This document shows positions 1 through 5,105 of a DNA stretch of 5,549 nt, piece by piece (position 1 is the stretch's first letter; each line of letters opens with the position of its first letter). The notes under the pieces are model-generated. The model made no database searches, had not been told where the DNA came from, and saw nothing but the letters and a program-made list of their open reading frames with translations. The position numbers and the translations under genes were made by a program. Origin of the DNA: Pseudomonadota bacterium (GTDB taxonomy: Bacteria > Desulfobacterota > Syntrophia > Syntrophales > JADFWA01); NCBI GenBank assembly GCA_030610915.1, contig JAUWQS010000131.1, positions 1-5,549 on the forward strand, in the 5' to 3' direction.

Positions 1-371
1 GAGCCGGGGGACAACATGTAAACAAGACTGACTCAGCCGTCAGGATTACCCATATTCCTACAGGGGTTGTTGTGCAGTGCCAGAATGAAAGGTCCCAGCA
101 TAAGAACAAGGCTATGGCGATGAAGGTTTTAAAATCAAGGCTCTTTGATCTCAGACTCCAGGAACAGAATGAGAAGTTAAGTGAGATGAGTAAGTCGAAA
201 AAAGGAATTGCCTGGGGAAGCCAGATACGCTCATATGTGCTTCACCCCTATAAAATGGTTAAAGATCACAGGACAAATATTGAGATTGGAAATGCCGATA
301 GTGTCCTGGATGGGAATATAGATGTCTTTATCGAGGCATATCTACAGTGGTCAGTGATCAGTGGTCAGTGA
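1..371 (+). CDS. prfB: Peptide chain release factor 2, C-terminal part (5' end outside window)
   Basis: RF2 recognises UGA and UAA stop codons and triggers peptidyl-tRNA hydrolysis on the ribosome. The reading frame is open from the window edge. Bases 6-14 encode GGQ, the catalytic loop of class I release factors, followed by [13 protein letters not shown], a typical RF1/RF2 continuation. Further on come [11 protein letters not shown] and [20 protein letters not shown]; the SYVLHPY(K)MVKDHRT stretch is characteristic of RF2 rather than RF1. Only about the last 122 residues are present, and the internal ATG at 72 is not the start. The normal protein seems to end near FIEAYLQW. The final residues SVISGQ and the stop come from a heptamer repeat array that begins at about 345, so the C-terminus has been changed by repeat insertion. 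mltD follows 59 bp downstream on the same strand. Confidence 0.95.
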   Translation, partial: AGGQHVNKTDSAVRITHIPTGVVVQCQNERSQHKNKAMAMKVLKSRLFDLRLQEQNEKLSEMSKSKKGIAWGSQIRSYVLHPYKMVKDHRTNIEIGNADSVLDGNIDVFIEAYLQWSVISGQ

Positions 372-412
372 ACAGTATTTTCTGCCCACTGCCCACTGCC
401 CACTGACCACTG
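345..412. repeat. Inverted arrays of a tandem heptamer at the prfB/mltD junction
   Basis: The left arm holds four heptamers of the AGTGGTC type (346-373) and the right arm four of the GCCCACT/GACCACT type (384-411). The arms are near reverse complements: CAGTGGTCAGTG at 345-356 and again at 359-370 matches CACTGACCACTG at 401-412. Mismatches fall mostly at two positions of each heptad. The transcript can fold into a stem of about 29 bp with a loop near 374-383. The array overlaps the last codons of prfB and ends six bases before the mltD Shine-Dalgarno sequence. It is followed by A residues rather than a T run, so a standard intrinsic terminator is unlikely. Tandem heptamer arrays are a known class of dispersed repeat in bacteria; assigning this one to a named family is not possible here. 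Confidence 0.85.
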
Positions 413-430
413 AAAAAAAGGAGTCCCTAA

Positions 431-2230
431 ATGAAACGACTAAAGATTTTATTATTACTAACAATACCCTGTCTTTTTTTCCTTGCCTGCTCATATCCAA
501 TGCGGACAATCTCTGGAACATCTTTGAATCACCATCCAAAAGAGACTCTTTCTACTGGTAAAAAAACCGGCGAGGAACTGTGCAAGGCAGATGTCAAAAC
601 CACGGTTGATGAAACAACAGAAAAAACACAGCAGAATAAAGAGGAGAAGACCGAAAATGGTAAAGTAAACAAAAAAGTGAAAAATCATGAGCAGGAGACC
701 ATGGATGAAGCCCTCGACCTGCTCGGTGAGTCCCAGGATTCCTGGGAAAAAGGAGACCTTGAAAGCGCCTTGAAATCATTAGATAAGGCGTATGAGCTCA
801 TACTGGATGTCAATGGGAACCTGGATATCTCCAGGCAAAAAGATGACCTGCGTTTCATGATATCCAAACGCATCCTGGAAATTTACGCCTCAAGATACAC
901 TGTCGTAACGGGAAATGGAAGTGAAATACCGCTTATTATAAATGAAGCCGTTAAAAAGGAAATTCAACGTTATACTACTTCAGACCGCAATTTTTTTATA
1001 AGGTCTTATCGGCGCTCCGGCCTTTACCGTCCAATTATCCTGAAATATCTGAAAGAGGCGGGGCTGCCTGAGGAGCTTTCCTGGCTGCCGCTGGTCGAAA
1101 GCGGGTTTAAAATTAAGGCGCTTTCAAGCGCCCGCGCCCTTGGATTGTGGCAATTCATTCCTTCGACAGGCTATAAATTCAGTCTCAAGCGTGACCGTTT
1201 CGTGGATGAACGGATGGATGTGGAAAAATCGACAGAGGCGGCAATTGCCTATCTTAAAGAACTTCATGGAATGTTTGGAGACTGGACGACGGTGCTTGCC
1301 GCTTACAATTGCGGTGAAGGAAGGGTTTTAAGAGTCATATCAAGACAGCATGTTAATTATCTTGACGACTTCTGGGATCTTTACCGCCGGCTGCCTTATG
1401 AAACTGCGCGTTATGTTCCCCGTTTTTTAGCAACGCTTCATATCATTAAAGATCCGGCTAAATATGGGATGGATCTAAGTGACAATCCCGAAGACCCGCT
1501 TACTTATGAGACGGTTGAGACGAGCAGGTGTATGCGTTTGCGGGACATTGCCCTCTATCTGAATATTCCGGTGAAAACATTAAAGTCGCTCAATCCGGAA
1601 CTCAGGTATGAAATAACGCCTGACAGGGAATACGCGTTGAAAGTTCCCCCTGGAGCGGGGGAGCAGTTTGTTCTGATTGCCGGAAAGATCCCCAAAGCAA
1701 AAGCGCCCAGTCCTGCTTATGTAAGGCACAGGGTGAAACGGGGCGAATCGCTTTCCGTCATTGCCAAAAAATACAGAAGCTCTGTGCGGGCCATAATGGC
1801 CTATAACAATCTGAAGAGCGTGCATTGGATCAGAGAGGGACAGCGGTTGAAGATTCCAATGCGTGGCTATGGCTATGTCCAACCGGCAACGAAAAAACGT
1901 GTCAGAGTCAGCAAGATTCTCTTAACCGGCAAGATCATCGAGTACAGGGTAAAGCATGGGGATTCACTCTGGTCTCTGGCAAGATATTTCAACACGACAG
2001 TTTCTGAAATAAAAAGGATTAACAACCTTCGGAGCGCTAAACTTGGGATAGATCAGGTCCTCCGGATTAAGAGTCGCGTTGCTGAACGAACATATACAGT
2101 TCGAAAGGGGGATAGCCTCGCCATGATTGCCAAACAAGAGGGGGCAAGCTTAAATTCCATTTTAAAACTCAACGGCCTTAGCCGTAACTCTCACATTTAT
2201 CCCGGCCAGGTCGTAATTGTGAAAAGATAG
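431..2230 (+). CDS. mltD: Membrane-bound lytic murein transglycosylase D-like lipoprotein with three LysM domains
   Basis: Enzymes of this family cleave the MurNAc-GlcNAc bond of peptidoglycan and leave 1,6-anhydroMurNAc ends, acting from the periplasmic face of the outer membrane. Residues 1-20 form a lipoprotein signal with lipobox-like FLAC and lipidated Cys20 (Phe at -3 is unusual). Residues 21-90 are a polar, Lys/Glu/Thr-rich linker, and 91-130 look helical and TPR-like. The SLT catalytic domain spans about 170-335: catalytic Glu223 in LPLVESGF, then GLWQFIPSTG (238-247), AAYNCGEGRV (290-299) and LPYETARYVPR (321-331). A degenerate LysM-like stretch lies near 366-406. Three clear LysM domains follow at about 432-476, 504-546 and 554-598, with (V)xxGxSLxxIA starts; these bind glycan strands. 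The start is supported by AAGGAG at 418-423, seven bases before the ATG. The length of 599 aa fits multi-LysM MltD proteins. It probably shares transcription with prfB. Confidence 0.93.
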   Translation: MKRLKILLLLTIPCLFFLACSYPMRTISGTSLNHHPKETLSTGKKTGEELCKADVKTTVDETTEKTQQNKEEKTENGKVNKKVKNHEQETMDEALDLLGESQDSWEKGDLESALKSLDKAYELILDVNGNLDISRQKDDLRFMISKRILEIYASRYTVVTGNGSEIPLIINEAVKKEIQRYTTSDRNFFIRSYRRSGLYRPIILKYLKEAGLPEELSWLPLVESGFKIKALSSARALGLWQFIPSTGYKFSLKRDRFVDERMDVEKSTEAAIAYLKELHGMFGDWTTVLAAYNCGEGRVLRVISRQHVNYLDDFWDLYRRLPYETARYVPRFLATLHIIKDPAKYGMDLSDNPEDPLTYETVETSRCMRLRDIALYLNIPVKTLKSLNPELRYEITPDREYALKVPPGAGEQFVLIAGKIPKAKAPSPAYVRHRVKRGESLSVIAKKYRSSVRAIMAYNNLKSVHWIREGQRLKIPMRGYGYVQPATKKRVRVSKILLTGKIIEYRVKHGDSLWSLARYFNTTVSEIKRINNLRSAKLGIDQVLRIKSRVAERTYTVRKGDSLAMIAKQEGASLNSILKLNGLSRNSHIYPGQVVIVKR

Positions 2231-2255
2231 ATGTAACTACCCAGGTATCCATTTA

Positions 2256-2282
2256 CCACAGAGAACGCAGAGCTCGCAGAGA
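2256..2282. repeat. Short dispersed repeat with 9-nt period (CCACAGAGA type)
   Basis: Three consecutive 9-nt units, CCACAGAGA, ACGCAGAGC and TCGCAGAGA, share the core (C)RCAGAG. Repeats of this form (ACCACAGAGAACGCAGAG) are widespread as dispersed non-coding repeats in bacterial genomes, as far as I recall. The array starts 25 bases after the mltD stop codon. It is analogous in period and unit number to the CCACGAAGA repeat at 4120-4146. Confidence 0.6.
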
Positions 2283-2420
2283 TGGCAAAACAGTTAAAAA
2301 GGAGTAACTACTCACATAGTCAGGCTGAAGCTATTTAGGCTGAAGACTGTCAGGAAAAGCGGGGATACTGCACACTTTGAAGGTATCAGCTCAATGAATA
2401 GCGGAAGGCATATGGCAGAA

Positions 2421-2541
2421 GCATGTAGCGGAAGGCTTCAGCCTTCCATGTGCTTCAGTCATACTGTGTTACGTGAATATGGAGACCTTCAGGTCTCCAT
2501 TTCTCTTTTAATGTGAGGTTAAAGCCTTCTCCGCTACGTGC
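2421..2541. repeat. 121-bp MITE-like element with terminal inverted repeats and two TTCA-loop hairpins
   Basis: The left end GCATGTAGCGGAAGGC (2421-2436) is an imperfect inverted repeat of the right end GCCTTCTCCGCTACGTGC (2524-2541), with one substitution and a two-base insertion. Inside lie two hairpins of identical design: GGAAGGCTTCAGCCTTCC (2430-2447) and GGAGACCTTCAGGTCTCC (2481-2498). Each is a perfect seven-bp stem with a TTCA loop. There is no coding capacity. The size and structure resemble REP or MITE-like non-autonomous repeats. The second hairpin is followed by a T-rich run (2500-2509) and could also act as a weak terminator for + strand transcription. Confidence 0.5.
2481..2509 (+). 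terminator. Possible intrinsic terminator (hairpin plus T-rich tract)
   Basis: The stem GGAGACC/GGTCTCC closes a TTCA loop and is followed by ATTTCTCTTTTA, which is T-rich but interrupted. It lies 250 bases after mltD, so it could only end long read-through transcripts. A repeat origin is at least as likely, because the neighbouring hairpin at 2430-2447 has the same architecture without a T tract. Confidence 0.3.
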
Positions 2542-2572
2542 CTGCGACGTTGCCGTTGCATCCGGTAAATCA

Positions 2573-2600
2573 GCGGGGCAAGTTGTTCAACAATGCCCGC
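2573..2600. repeat. Bulged palindrome of unknown role
   Basis: GCGGG and TTGTT on the left pair with AACAA and CCCGC on the right around a single C (2588). The unpaired bases (one extra G and the AG at 2581-2582) are all on the left arm. Asymmetric bulges of this sort are seen in recombination hairpins such as attC, but no convincing flanking core motifs were found here, so the role is left open. Confidence 0.35.
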
Positions 2601-2723
2601 GTTTAGCGACAACTCCGGTTCTTCTAACAACAACAGCGAATCTCATTCCCACACATACATGGCGGGTATCCGTTCACCGCAGAGCTTCTCGCCCCGAATT
2701 ACCGATTTGCCATTCTTTTTCTT

Positions 2724-3005
2724 TTATCTATCCTTCAAGTATCTTTTTAAATCTCTGTAATAATTCTCATGAGGTCCGATCATTATTAATTCCAAAGTAT
2801 TACCACCAAACCGATAAGACAATAAGTACTGAATAGTCTGGATCTTGAACTTATGGATATAAACTCCTCGAAGGTCACCTTTCTTTTCCGGTCCGATAGT
2901 AGGATTATTCAAGATTCTCTTGATCTGTGCGTCCAATATCTTTTTCTCTTGTTTTCTGAATTGCTTGACTTTTCTTTCAAAGGAACGAGACTGTATGATT
3001 TTCAT
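2724..3005 (-). CDS. Type II toxin, RelE/ParE family
   Basis: The product is about 93 aa, a normal size for RelE/ParE toxins, which either cleave mRNA on the ribosome (RelE) or poison gyrase (ParE); the sequence alone does not decide which. Visible family features are the N-terminal KIIQSRSFERKVKQF helix start, a basic central helix (KKILDAQIKRILNNP), the strand pair GDLRGVYIHKFKIQTIQYLLSYRF, and the C-terminal ELIMIGPHENYYRDLKRYL, which closely resembles the common IGxHENFYRDLK ending. It follows the antitoxin stop codon by only a few bases, so the two are probably co-transcribed and translationally coupled. The ATG at 3005 is preferred; a TTG two codons upstream (3011) is also possible and would abut the antitoxin stop directly. 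No strong Shine-Dalgarno sequence is visible for either start. Confidence 0.85.
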   Translation of the reverse strand: MKIIQSRSFERKVKQFRKQEKKILDAQIKRILNNPTIGPEKKGDLRGVYIHKFKIQTIQYLLSYRFGGNTLELIMIGPHENYYRDLKRYLKDR

Positions 3006-3011
3006 GAGCAA

Positions 3012-3230
3012 TTATCCAAATGTGTATTCTGAGGACTCTCCTTGATCTAACTCTGATAGTCCAATCAAGATTTCCTTAATCAAACGGTATGTCAAGTCAG
3101 GATTTTCTTCCGCACACTTCCCAATTTTCGACCAGTGTTCAATCTGCCCTGTTATAGATCGGTTGTCAATTGCACTAAATATTTTTGCGTCTCTGACCAG
3201 ATTGTCAGAAACTCTCACAGCAGTCGTCAT
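3012..3230 (-). CDS. ParD-like antitoxin of a type II toxin-antitoxin system
   Basis: This 72-residue protein has the pattern of the ParD_like family (TTAVRVSDNLVRDAKIFSAIDNRSITGQIEHWSKIGKCAEENPDL, described here by its segments VRVSD, DAKIFSAIDNRSITGQIEHW and KIGKCAEENPDLTY). The N-terminal part would form a ribbon-helix-helix DNA-binding fold, and the acidic C-terminal tail (ELDQGESSEYTFG) would bind and neutralise the toxin encoded immediately downstream. The start is well supported by a perfect AGGAGG (3239-3244 on the opposite strand) eight bases before the ATG. A palindromic operator lies 27-68 bases upstream of the start, consistent with autoregulation by the antitoxin or the complex. 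Family assignment is by recall of the conserved pattern. Confidence 0.85.
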   Translation of the reverse strand: MTTAVRVSDNLVRDAKIFSAIDNRSITGQIEHWSKIGKCAEENPDLTYRLIKEILIGLSELDQGESSEYTFG

Positions 3231-3256
3231 AGTAAAATCCTCCTAAGCATTGTTTA

Positions 3257-3298
3257 GATGTTGCAAGGTTAGCACAAACAGTTGCATTATGCAACATC
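3257..3298 (-). promoter_or_regulatory. Promoter and palindromic operator of the ParD-like/RelE-like operon
   Basis: A perfect 7-1-7 palindrome, GTTGCATTATGCAAC, occupies 3281-3295. A longer pair, GATGTTGCA (3257-3265) and TGCAACATC (3290-3298), brackets it, giving three copies of the TTGCA half-site. Read on the - strand, TTGCAT (3289-3294) and TAACCT (3266-3271) are spaced by 17 bases and make a plausible -35/-10 pair. The half-sites would thus cover the -35 box and lie just past the -10 box, as expected for antitoxin autorepression. The -10 match is weak. Confidence 0.6.
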
Positions 3299-3530
3299 TT
3301 TCTGCAGAATTGGTGAAGCCCTCTTGTTCTGATTGACTCTGATAAGAACTTCCTTTTTTAAAAGGGAATTTCAAACAGCTAAAATGTTACCACTGTCTTT
3401 GCTTTCAGCTTCGAACTTTGAATGGACCGCCATTGCTGCTTTAAGGAGGCTCAAGGGTCTAAAACCCTTAGGAATTCCCCCGCATCGCATAAAGTCGGAT
3501 TAGATTAATGTGTCATGCCTGCCTGTAGCG
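3299..3530. other. Gene-poor spacer with small hairpins
   Basis: No gene is supported in this stretch between the toxin-antitoxin promoter and the truncated ATPase. It contains a nearly perfect palindrome around 3350-3368 (TTCCTTTTTTAAAAGGGAA) and a hairpin AAGGGT/ACCCTT with loop CTAAA (3453-3469). A short - strand frame starting at an ATG near 3430 encodes about 20 residues (MAVHSKFEAESKDSGNILAV) with no visible Shine-Dalgarno sequence. It could be a remnant, but no family is recognised. Confidence 0.4.
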
Positions 3531-4010
3531 TTACGGGCTTAACCGGAACTGTGCATTGGTGTTTACCTGTTCCAGAAATGTCTGTTTTAATCGTTCGGGA
3601 TCTTCTTTGTCTTGTGAATCCGGCCGGTCTAACAATTTCTTGTTACCCTGCGACACACGTTCAAATGACAGGATGGGTTGTCTGTAACCACGTATTTCCT
3701 GCTTCAGTCCTATTGCATAATACCAAACGGGTTCCTCATCCGGGCTATTTGCCAGGTAGACTTCAACTATTATTTCCGGATCTCGTCTTGCGGCCAGACT
3801 GCGAATTTTTGACACACCGCCGCGGCTTTTAACGGCTTTCTGTAAACTGCCGCCCTCGGGTTTTGCAATATCACGCAGAAATCTAAAAACATCCAGGAGG
3901 TTTGATTTTCCCGATGCATTCGGACCAACGAGAAACTGACGCTCCCGCAAGTTTACATCTACGTGCCTGAAGTTTCTCCAGTTCTTCAAGATCGGTCGTG
4001 ATACAATCAT
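3531..4010 (-). CDS. Truncated AAA ATPase (N-terminal fragment, probable pseudogene)
   Basis: The 159-residue product starts MIVSRPILKNWRNFRHVDVNL and carries a good Walker A motif, GPNASGKS, at residues 29-36, followed by NLLDVFRFLRDIA. This is the N-terminal half of the AAA_15/AAA_21 (OLD/RecF-like, SMC-type) ATPases, usually about 350-420 residues and often found in phage-defence or accessory loci. The ABC signature, Walker B and the C-terminal half are missing. The family-like sequence runs to about NAQFR (residue 157), then a stop follows after only LSP. No continuation was found in another frame downstream, so the loss looks like a deletion or recombination junction at about 3540 rather than a frameshift. 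GAAGG at 4017-4021 could serve as the ribosome binding site. The product is unlikely to be an active ATPase. Confidence 0.75.
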   Translation of the reverse strand: MIVSRPILKNWRNFRHVDVNLRERQFLVGPNASGKSNLLDVFRFLRDIAKPEGGSLQKAVKSRGGVSKIRSLAARRDPEIIVEVYLANSPDEEPVWYYAIGLKQEIRGYRQPILSFERVSQGNKKLLDRPDSQDKEDPERLKQTFLEQVNTNAQFRLSP

Positions 4011-4033
4011 GCTATGCCTTCGTTACCCTCTAC

Positions 4034-4050
4034 GTAATTACACCAATTAC
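4034..4050. promoter_or_regulatory. Small inverted repeat upstream of the ATPase fragment
   Basis: GTAATT (4034-4039) and AATTAC (4045-4050) form a perfect six-base inverted repeat around ACACC, 24-40 bases upstream of the ATPase ATG. It could be a regulator site, with TATATAT-like sequence (4054-4060) nearby as a -10 candidate. A short AT-rich palindrome of this kind can easily arise by chance. Confidence 0.25.
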
Positions 4051-4070
4051 ATGATATATACTTTGCACTG

Positions 4071-4337
4071 TCACAGACTGCGCTTTTTCAAACGGTCGGA
4101 ATTATCAGAAAAGGTTAAACCACGAAGAACACGAAGAGGCACGAAGATTAGAAGTAATGCTTTTATAAATTTATGAGATTCCTCGCTATCAATAACTTTA
4201 GAAATGATTCTGAAAGGCCTTGTAATTTCCTCTATTGCTCCTTCATCATTTCTTCGAAAGCTTTTGTTATCGAGAGACTTGCTCAGATAAACACGGTCAG
4301 GCCTTTTTTTCGAGAAATATTCGTAATCATCTGTCAT
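4071..4337 (-). CDS. Small hypothetical protein, C-terminus altered by a dispersed repeat
   Basis: This 88-residue frame encodes a charged N-terminal part (MTDDYEYFSKKRPDRVYLSK, then SLDNKSFRRNDEGAIEEITRPFRIISKVIDSEESHKFIKA). I do not recognise its family. The start is convincing: GAGG (4344-4347 on the opposite strand) lies six bases before the ATG, and the gene begins 32 bases past the GTTATGC end of the attC-like site, as a first cassette gene would. From about residue 62 the reading frame passes through the CCACGAAGA repeat (4120-4146), yielding FVPLRVLRG, and then an unrelated tail. The real C-terminus was probably lost or replaced when the repeat arrived, so this may be a 5' gene fragment. 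Confidence 0.55.
   Translation of the reverse strand: MTDDYEYFSKKRPDRVYLSKSLDNKSFRRNDEGAIEEITRPFRIISKVIDSEESHKFIKALLLIFVPLRVLRGLTFSDNSDRLKKRSL
4120..4146. repeat. Short dispersed repeat with 9-nt period (CCACGAAGA type)
   Basis: Three 9-nt units, CCACGAAGA, ACACGAAGA and GGCACGAAG, lie inside the 3' part of the small hypothetical gene. This AACCACGAAGAACACGAAG sequence is, as far as I recall, a common dispersed repeat in environmental bacteria. Its - strand reading supplies the VPLRVLRG residues of the hypothetical protein. Confidence 0.65.
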
Positions 4338-4368
4338 TTAAGGCCTCAATTTCAAGTAATGTGAATTT

Positions 4369-4504
4369 GCATAACGGCTGGCATGAGGGGCTGGAAAGGC
4401 TTGCTATAGCTTTGAAAACAATAGCAAATATGACTTTTAGACGGCTTGTGCAAAAGCGAAAAAGTCGCCGCCTTTCCCAGCCCCTCTCCATGCCTTGGTT
4501 CGGC
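4369..4504 (-). repeat. attC-like integron recombination site (cassette-associated inverted repeat)
   Basis: In the orientation of vapBC this element starts GCCGAAC (4504 to 4498; close to the R'' consensus RYYYAAC) and ends GTTATGC (4375 to 4369; close to GTTRRRY). The inner arms pair well: GGCATG (4380-4385) with CATGCC (4489-4494), AGGGGCTGG (4386-4394) with CCAGCCCCT (4477-4485), and AAAGGC with GCCTTT (4395-4400, 4470-4475). The unpaired bases (C4476 and 4486-4488) are all on one arm, as for attC extrahelical bases. The terminal part folds into two sub-hairpins: TTGCTAT/ATAGCAA (4401-4407, 4421-4427) and GACTTTT/AAAAGTC (4432-4438, 4460-4466). The total of 136 bp lies at the long end of known attC lengths. 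It starts 11 bases past the vapC stop. Without an integrase in view, a repeat of another type remains possible. Confidence 0.65.
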
Positions 4505-4515
4505 GTAGCTGAAAT

Positions 4516-4896
4516 CTATATTTGTATTTTAAGGGTGAGGATATCTTTCATTAGGCTAAAATGATTGTCCAGTGAATAAATTTCACAATCATTTTGTTTT
4601 GCGTTTTGGACGATTATTAAATCTGGTATACCAACACCATTCAATCCATTTTTGAGGCATTTGTATTGATACTCAATGATTTGCCCCCAATTAATGGACA
4701 AATTCAACCTGTTGATATTTAGCAATAAATTGGTCAATTTTCTTTGATTTCGAACTCTTAGGAAGGGTATCAGCTCCGCCAGAATTAGATCATTTGTTAT
4801 AATGAGATTTTCATCAATTAAGAAATCAAGTATTTCAGAATTATTTCCACTCCTGAAATACTCAACCCATACTGAAGTATCGACTAATACTGACAT
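4516..4896 (-). CDS. vapC: VapC-type PIN-domain toxin ribonuclease
   Basis: This 126-residue PIN-domain protein is a metal-dependent RNase; VapC toxins cut tRNA or rRNA and stop translation. All four acidic active-site positions are visible: Asp6 in VLVDTSVW, Glu41 in ILAELIPF, Asp92 in VGIPDLII and Asp110 in YSLDNHF. The size is normal and no disruption is seen, so the toxin should be functional. Its start overlaps the end of vapB by 13 bases, and AGAGGG about five bases before the ATG gives it a ribosome binding site inside vapB, a typical coupled toxin-antitoxin arrangement. The stop codon is 11 bases before the attC-like site. The cognate antitoxin is the VapB encoded upstream. Confidence 0.93.
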   Translation of the reverse strand: MSVLVDTSVWVEYFRSGNNSEILDFLIDENLIITNDLILAELIPFLRVRNQRKLTNLLLNINRLNLSINWGQIIEYQYKCLKNGLNGVGIPDLIIVQNAKQNDCEIYSLDNHFSLMKDILTLKIQI

Positions 4897-5087
4897 TGAC
4901 GCCCTCTGATTGCGTTTAAATCAATGTCCAAATCGACTTTTCCTTTAAATTCTTTTAACTCCGCAATTTTTGATTTTCTGATTAATTCTTCCAAGGCTAT
5001 GATGATGACTTTGGTTTTTGTCTTAATATGGGTGGCTTTCATAGCCTCATCTAATAAATCTATAGGTAAATCAAGCGTTGTTCTCAT
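4884..5087 (-). CDS. vapB: VapB-type antitoxin
   Basis: This 67-residue protein begins MRTTLDLPIDLLDEAMKATH and continues IKTKTKVIIIALEELIRKSK, the pattern of the VapB antitoxin family: a short strand and helices for dimerisation and DNA binding, then a C-terminal tail (ELKEFKGKVDLDIDLNAIRG) that would block the VapC active site. AAGGAG (5096-5101 on the opposite strand) lies eight bases before the ATG. It overlaps vapC by 13 bases. A promoter and palindromes directly upstream suggest autoregulation by the VapBC complex. Confidence 0.92.
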   Translation of the reverse strand: MRTTLDLPIDLLDEAMKATHIKTKTKVIIIALEELIRKSKIAELKEFKGKVDLDIDLNAIRGRQCQY

Positions 5088-5105
5088 AATCGGTTCTCCT
5101 TATCC

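Larger units (their letters stand above)
2244..2684. repeat. Gene-free repeat mosaic bracketed by 20-nt near-identical direct repeats
   Basis: The 493 bases between mltD and the toxin gene hold no gene I can support. GGTATCCATTTACCACAGAG (2244-2263) recurs as GGTATCCGTTCACCGCAGAG (2665-2684): 17 of 20 identical, and all three differences are transitions. Between the copies lie AGGCTGAAG twice (2322-2330, 2337-2345), TAGCGGAAGGC twice (2399-2409, 2426-2436), two hairpins with TTCA loops, and a bulged hairpin at 2573-2600. A + strand open frame at 2513-2836 crosses these repeats and the end of the toxin gene and looks spurious. The layout would fit successive insertion of small non-coding repeats. 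Confidence 0.55.

Noticed and set aside
345..412. CRISPR array
   Set aside because: The repeats are seven-base tandem units without unique spacers, arranged as inverted arrays.
345..420. Intrinsic terminator after prfB
   Set aside because: The stem is strong, but it is followed by A residues on the + strand instead of T, and mltD begins directly after it on the same strand.
1580..1882. - strand open frame of 100 codons inside mltD
   Set aside because: It lies entirely within the LysM-coding part of mltD and has no family features.
2513..2836. + strand open frame of 107 codons starting MRLKPSPLRACDVAVASGKS
   Set aside because: It crosses the repeat mosaic and the 3' end of a well-supported toxin gene on the other strand, has no visible ribosome binding site and no recognisable domain. 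Its second half is the antisense of the toxin.
3515..3832. + strand open frame of 105 codons
   Set aside because: It is antisense to the ATPase fragment, which carries a clear Walker A motif on the other strand.
4235..4564. + strand open frame of 109 codons
   Set aside because: It runs across the attC-like inverted repeat and the ends of two - strand genes; a chance opening.
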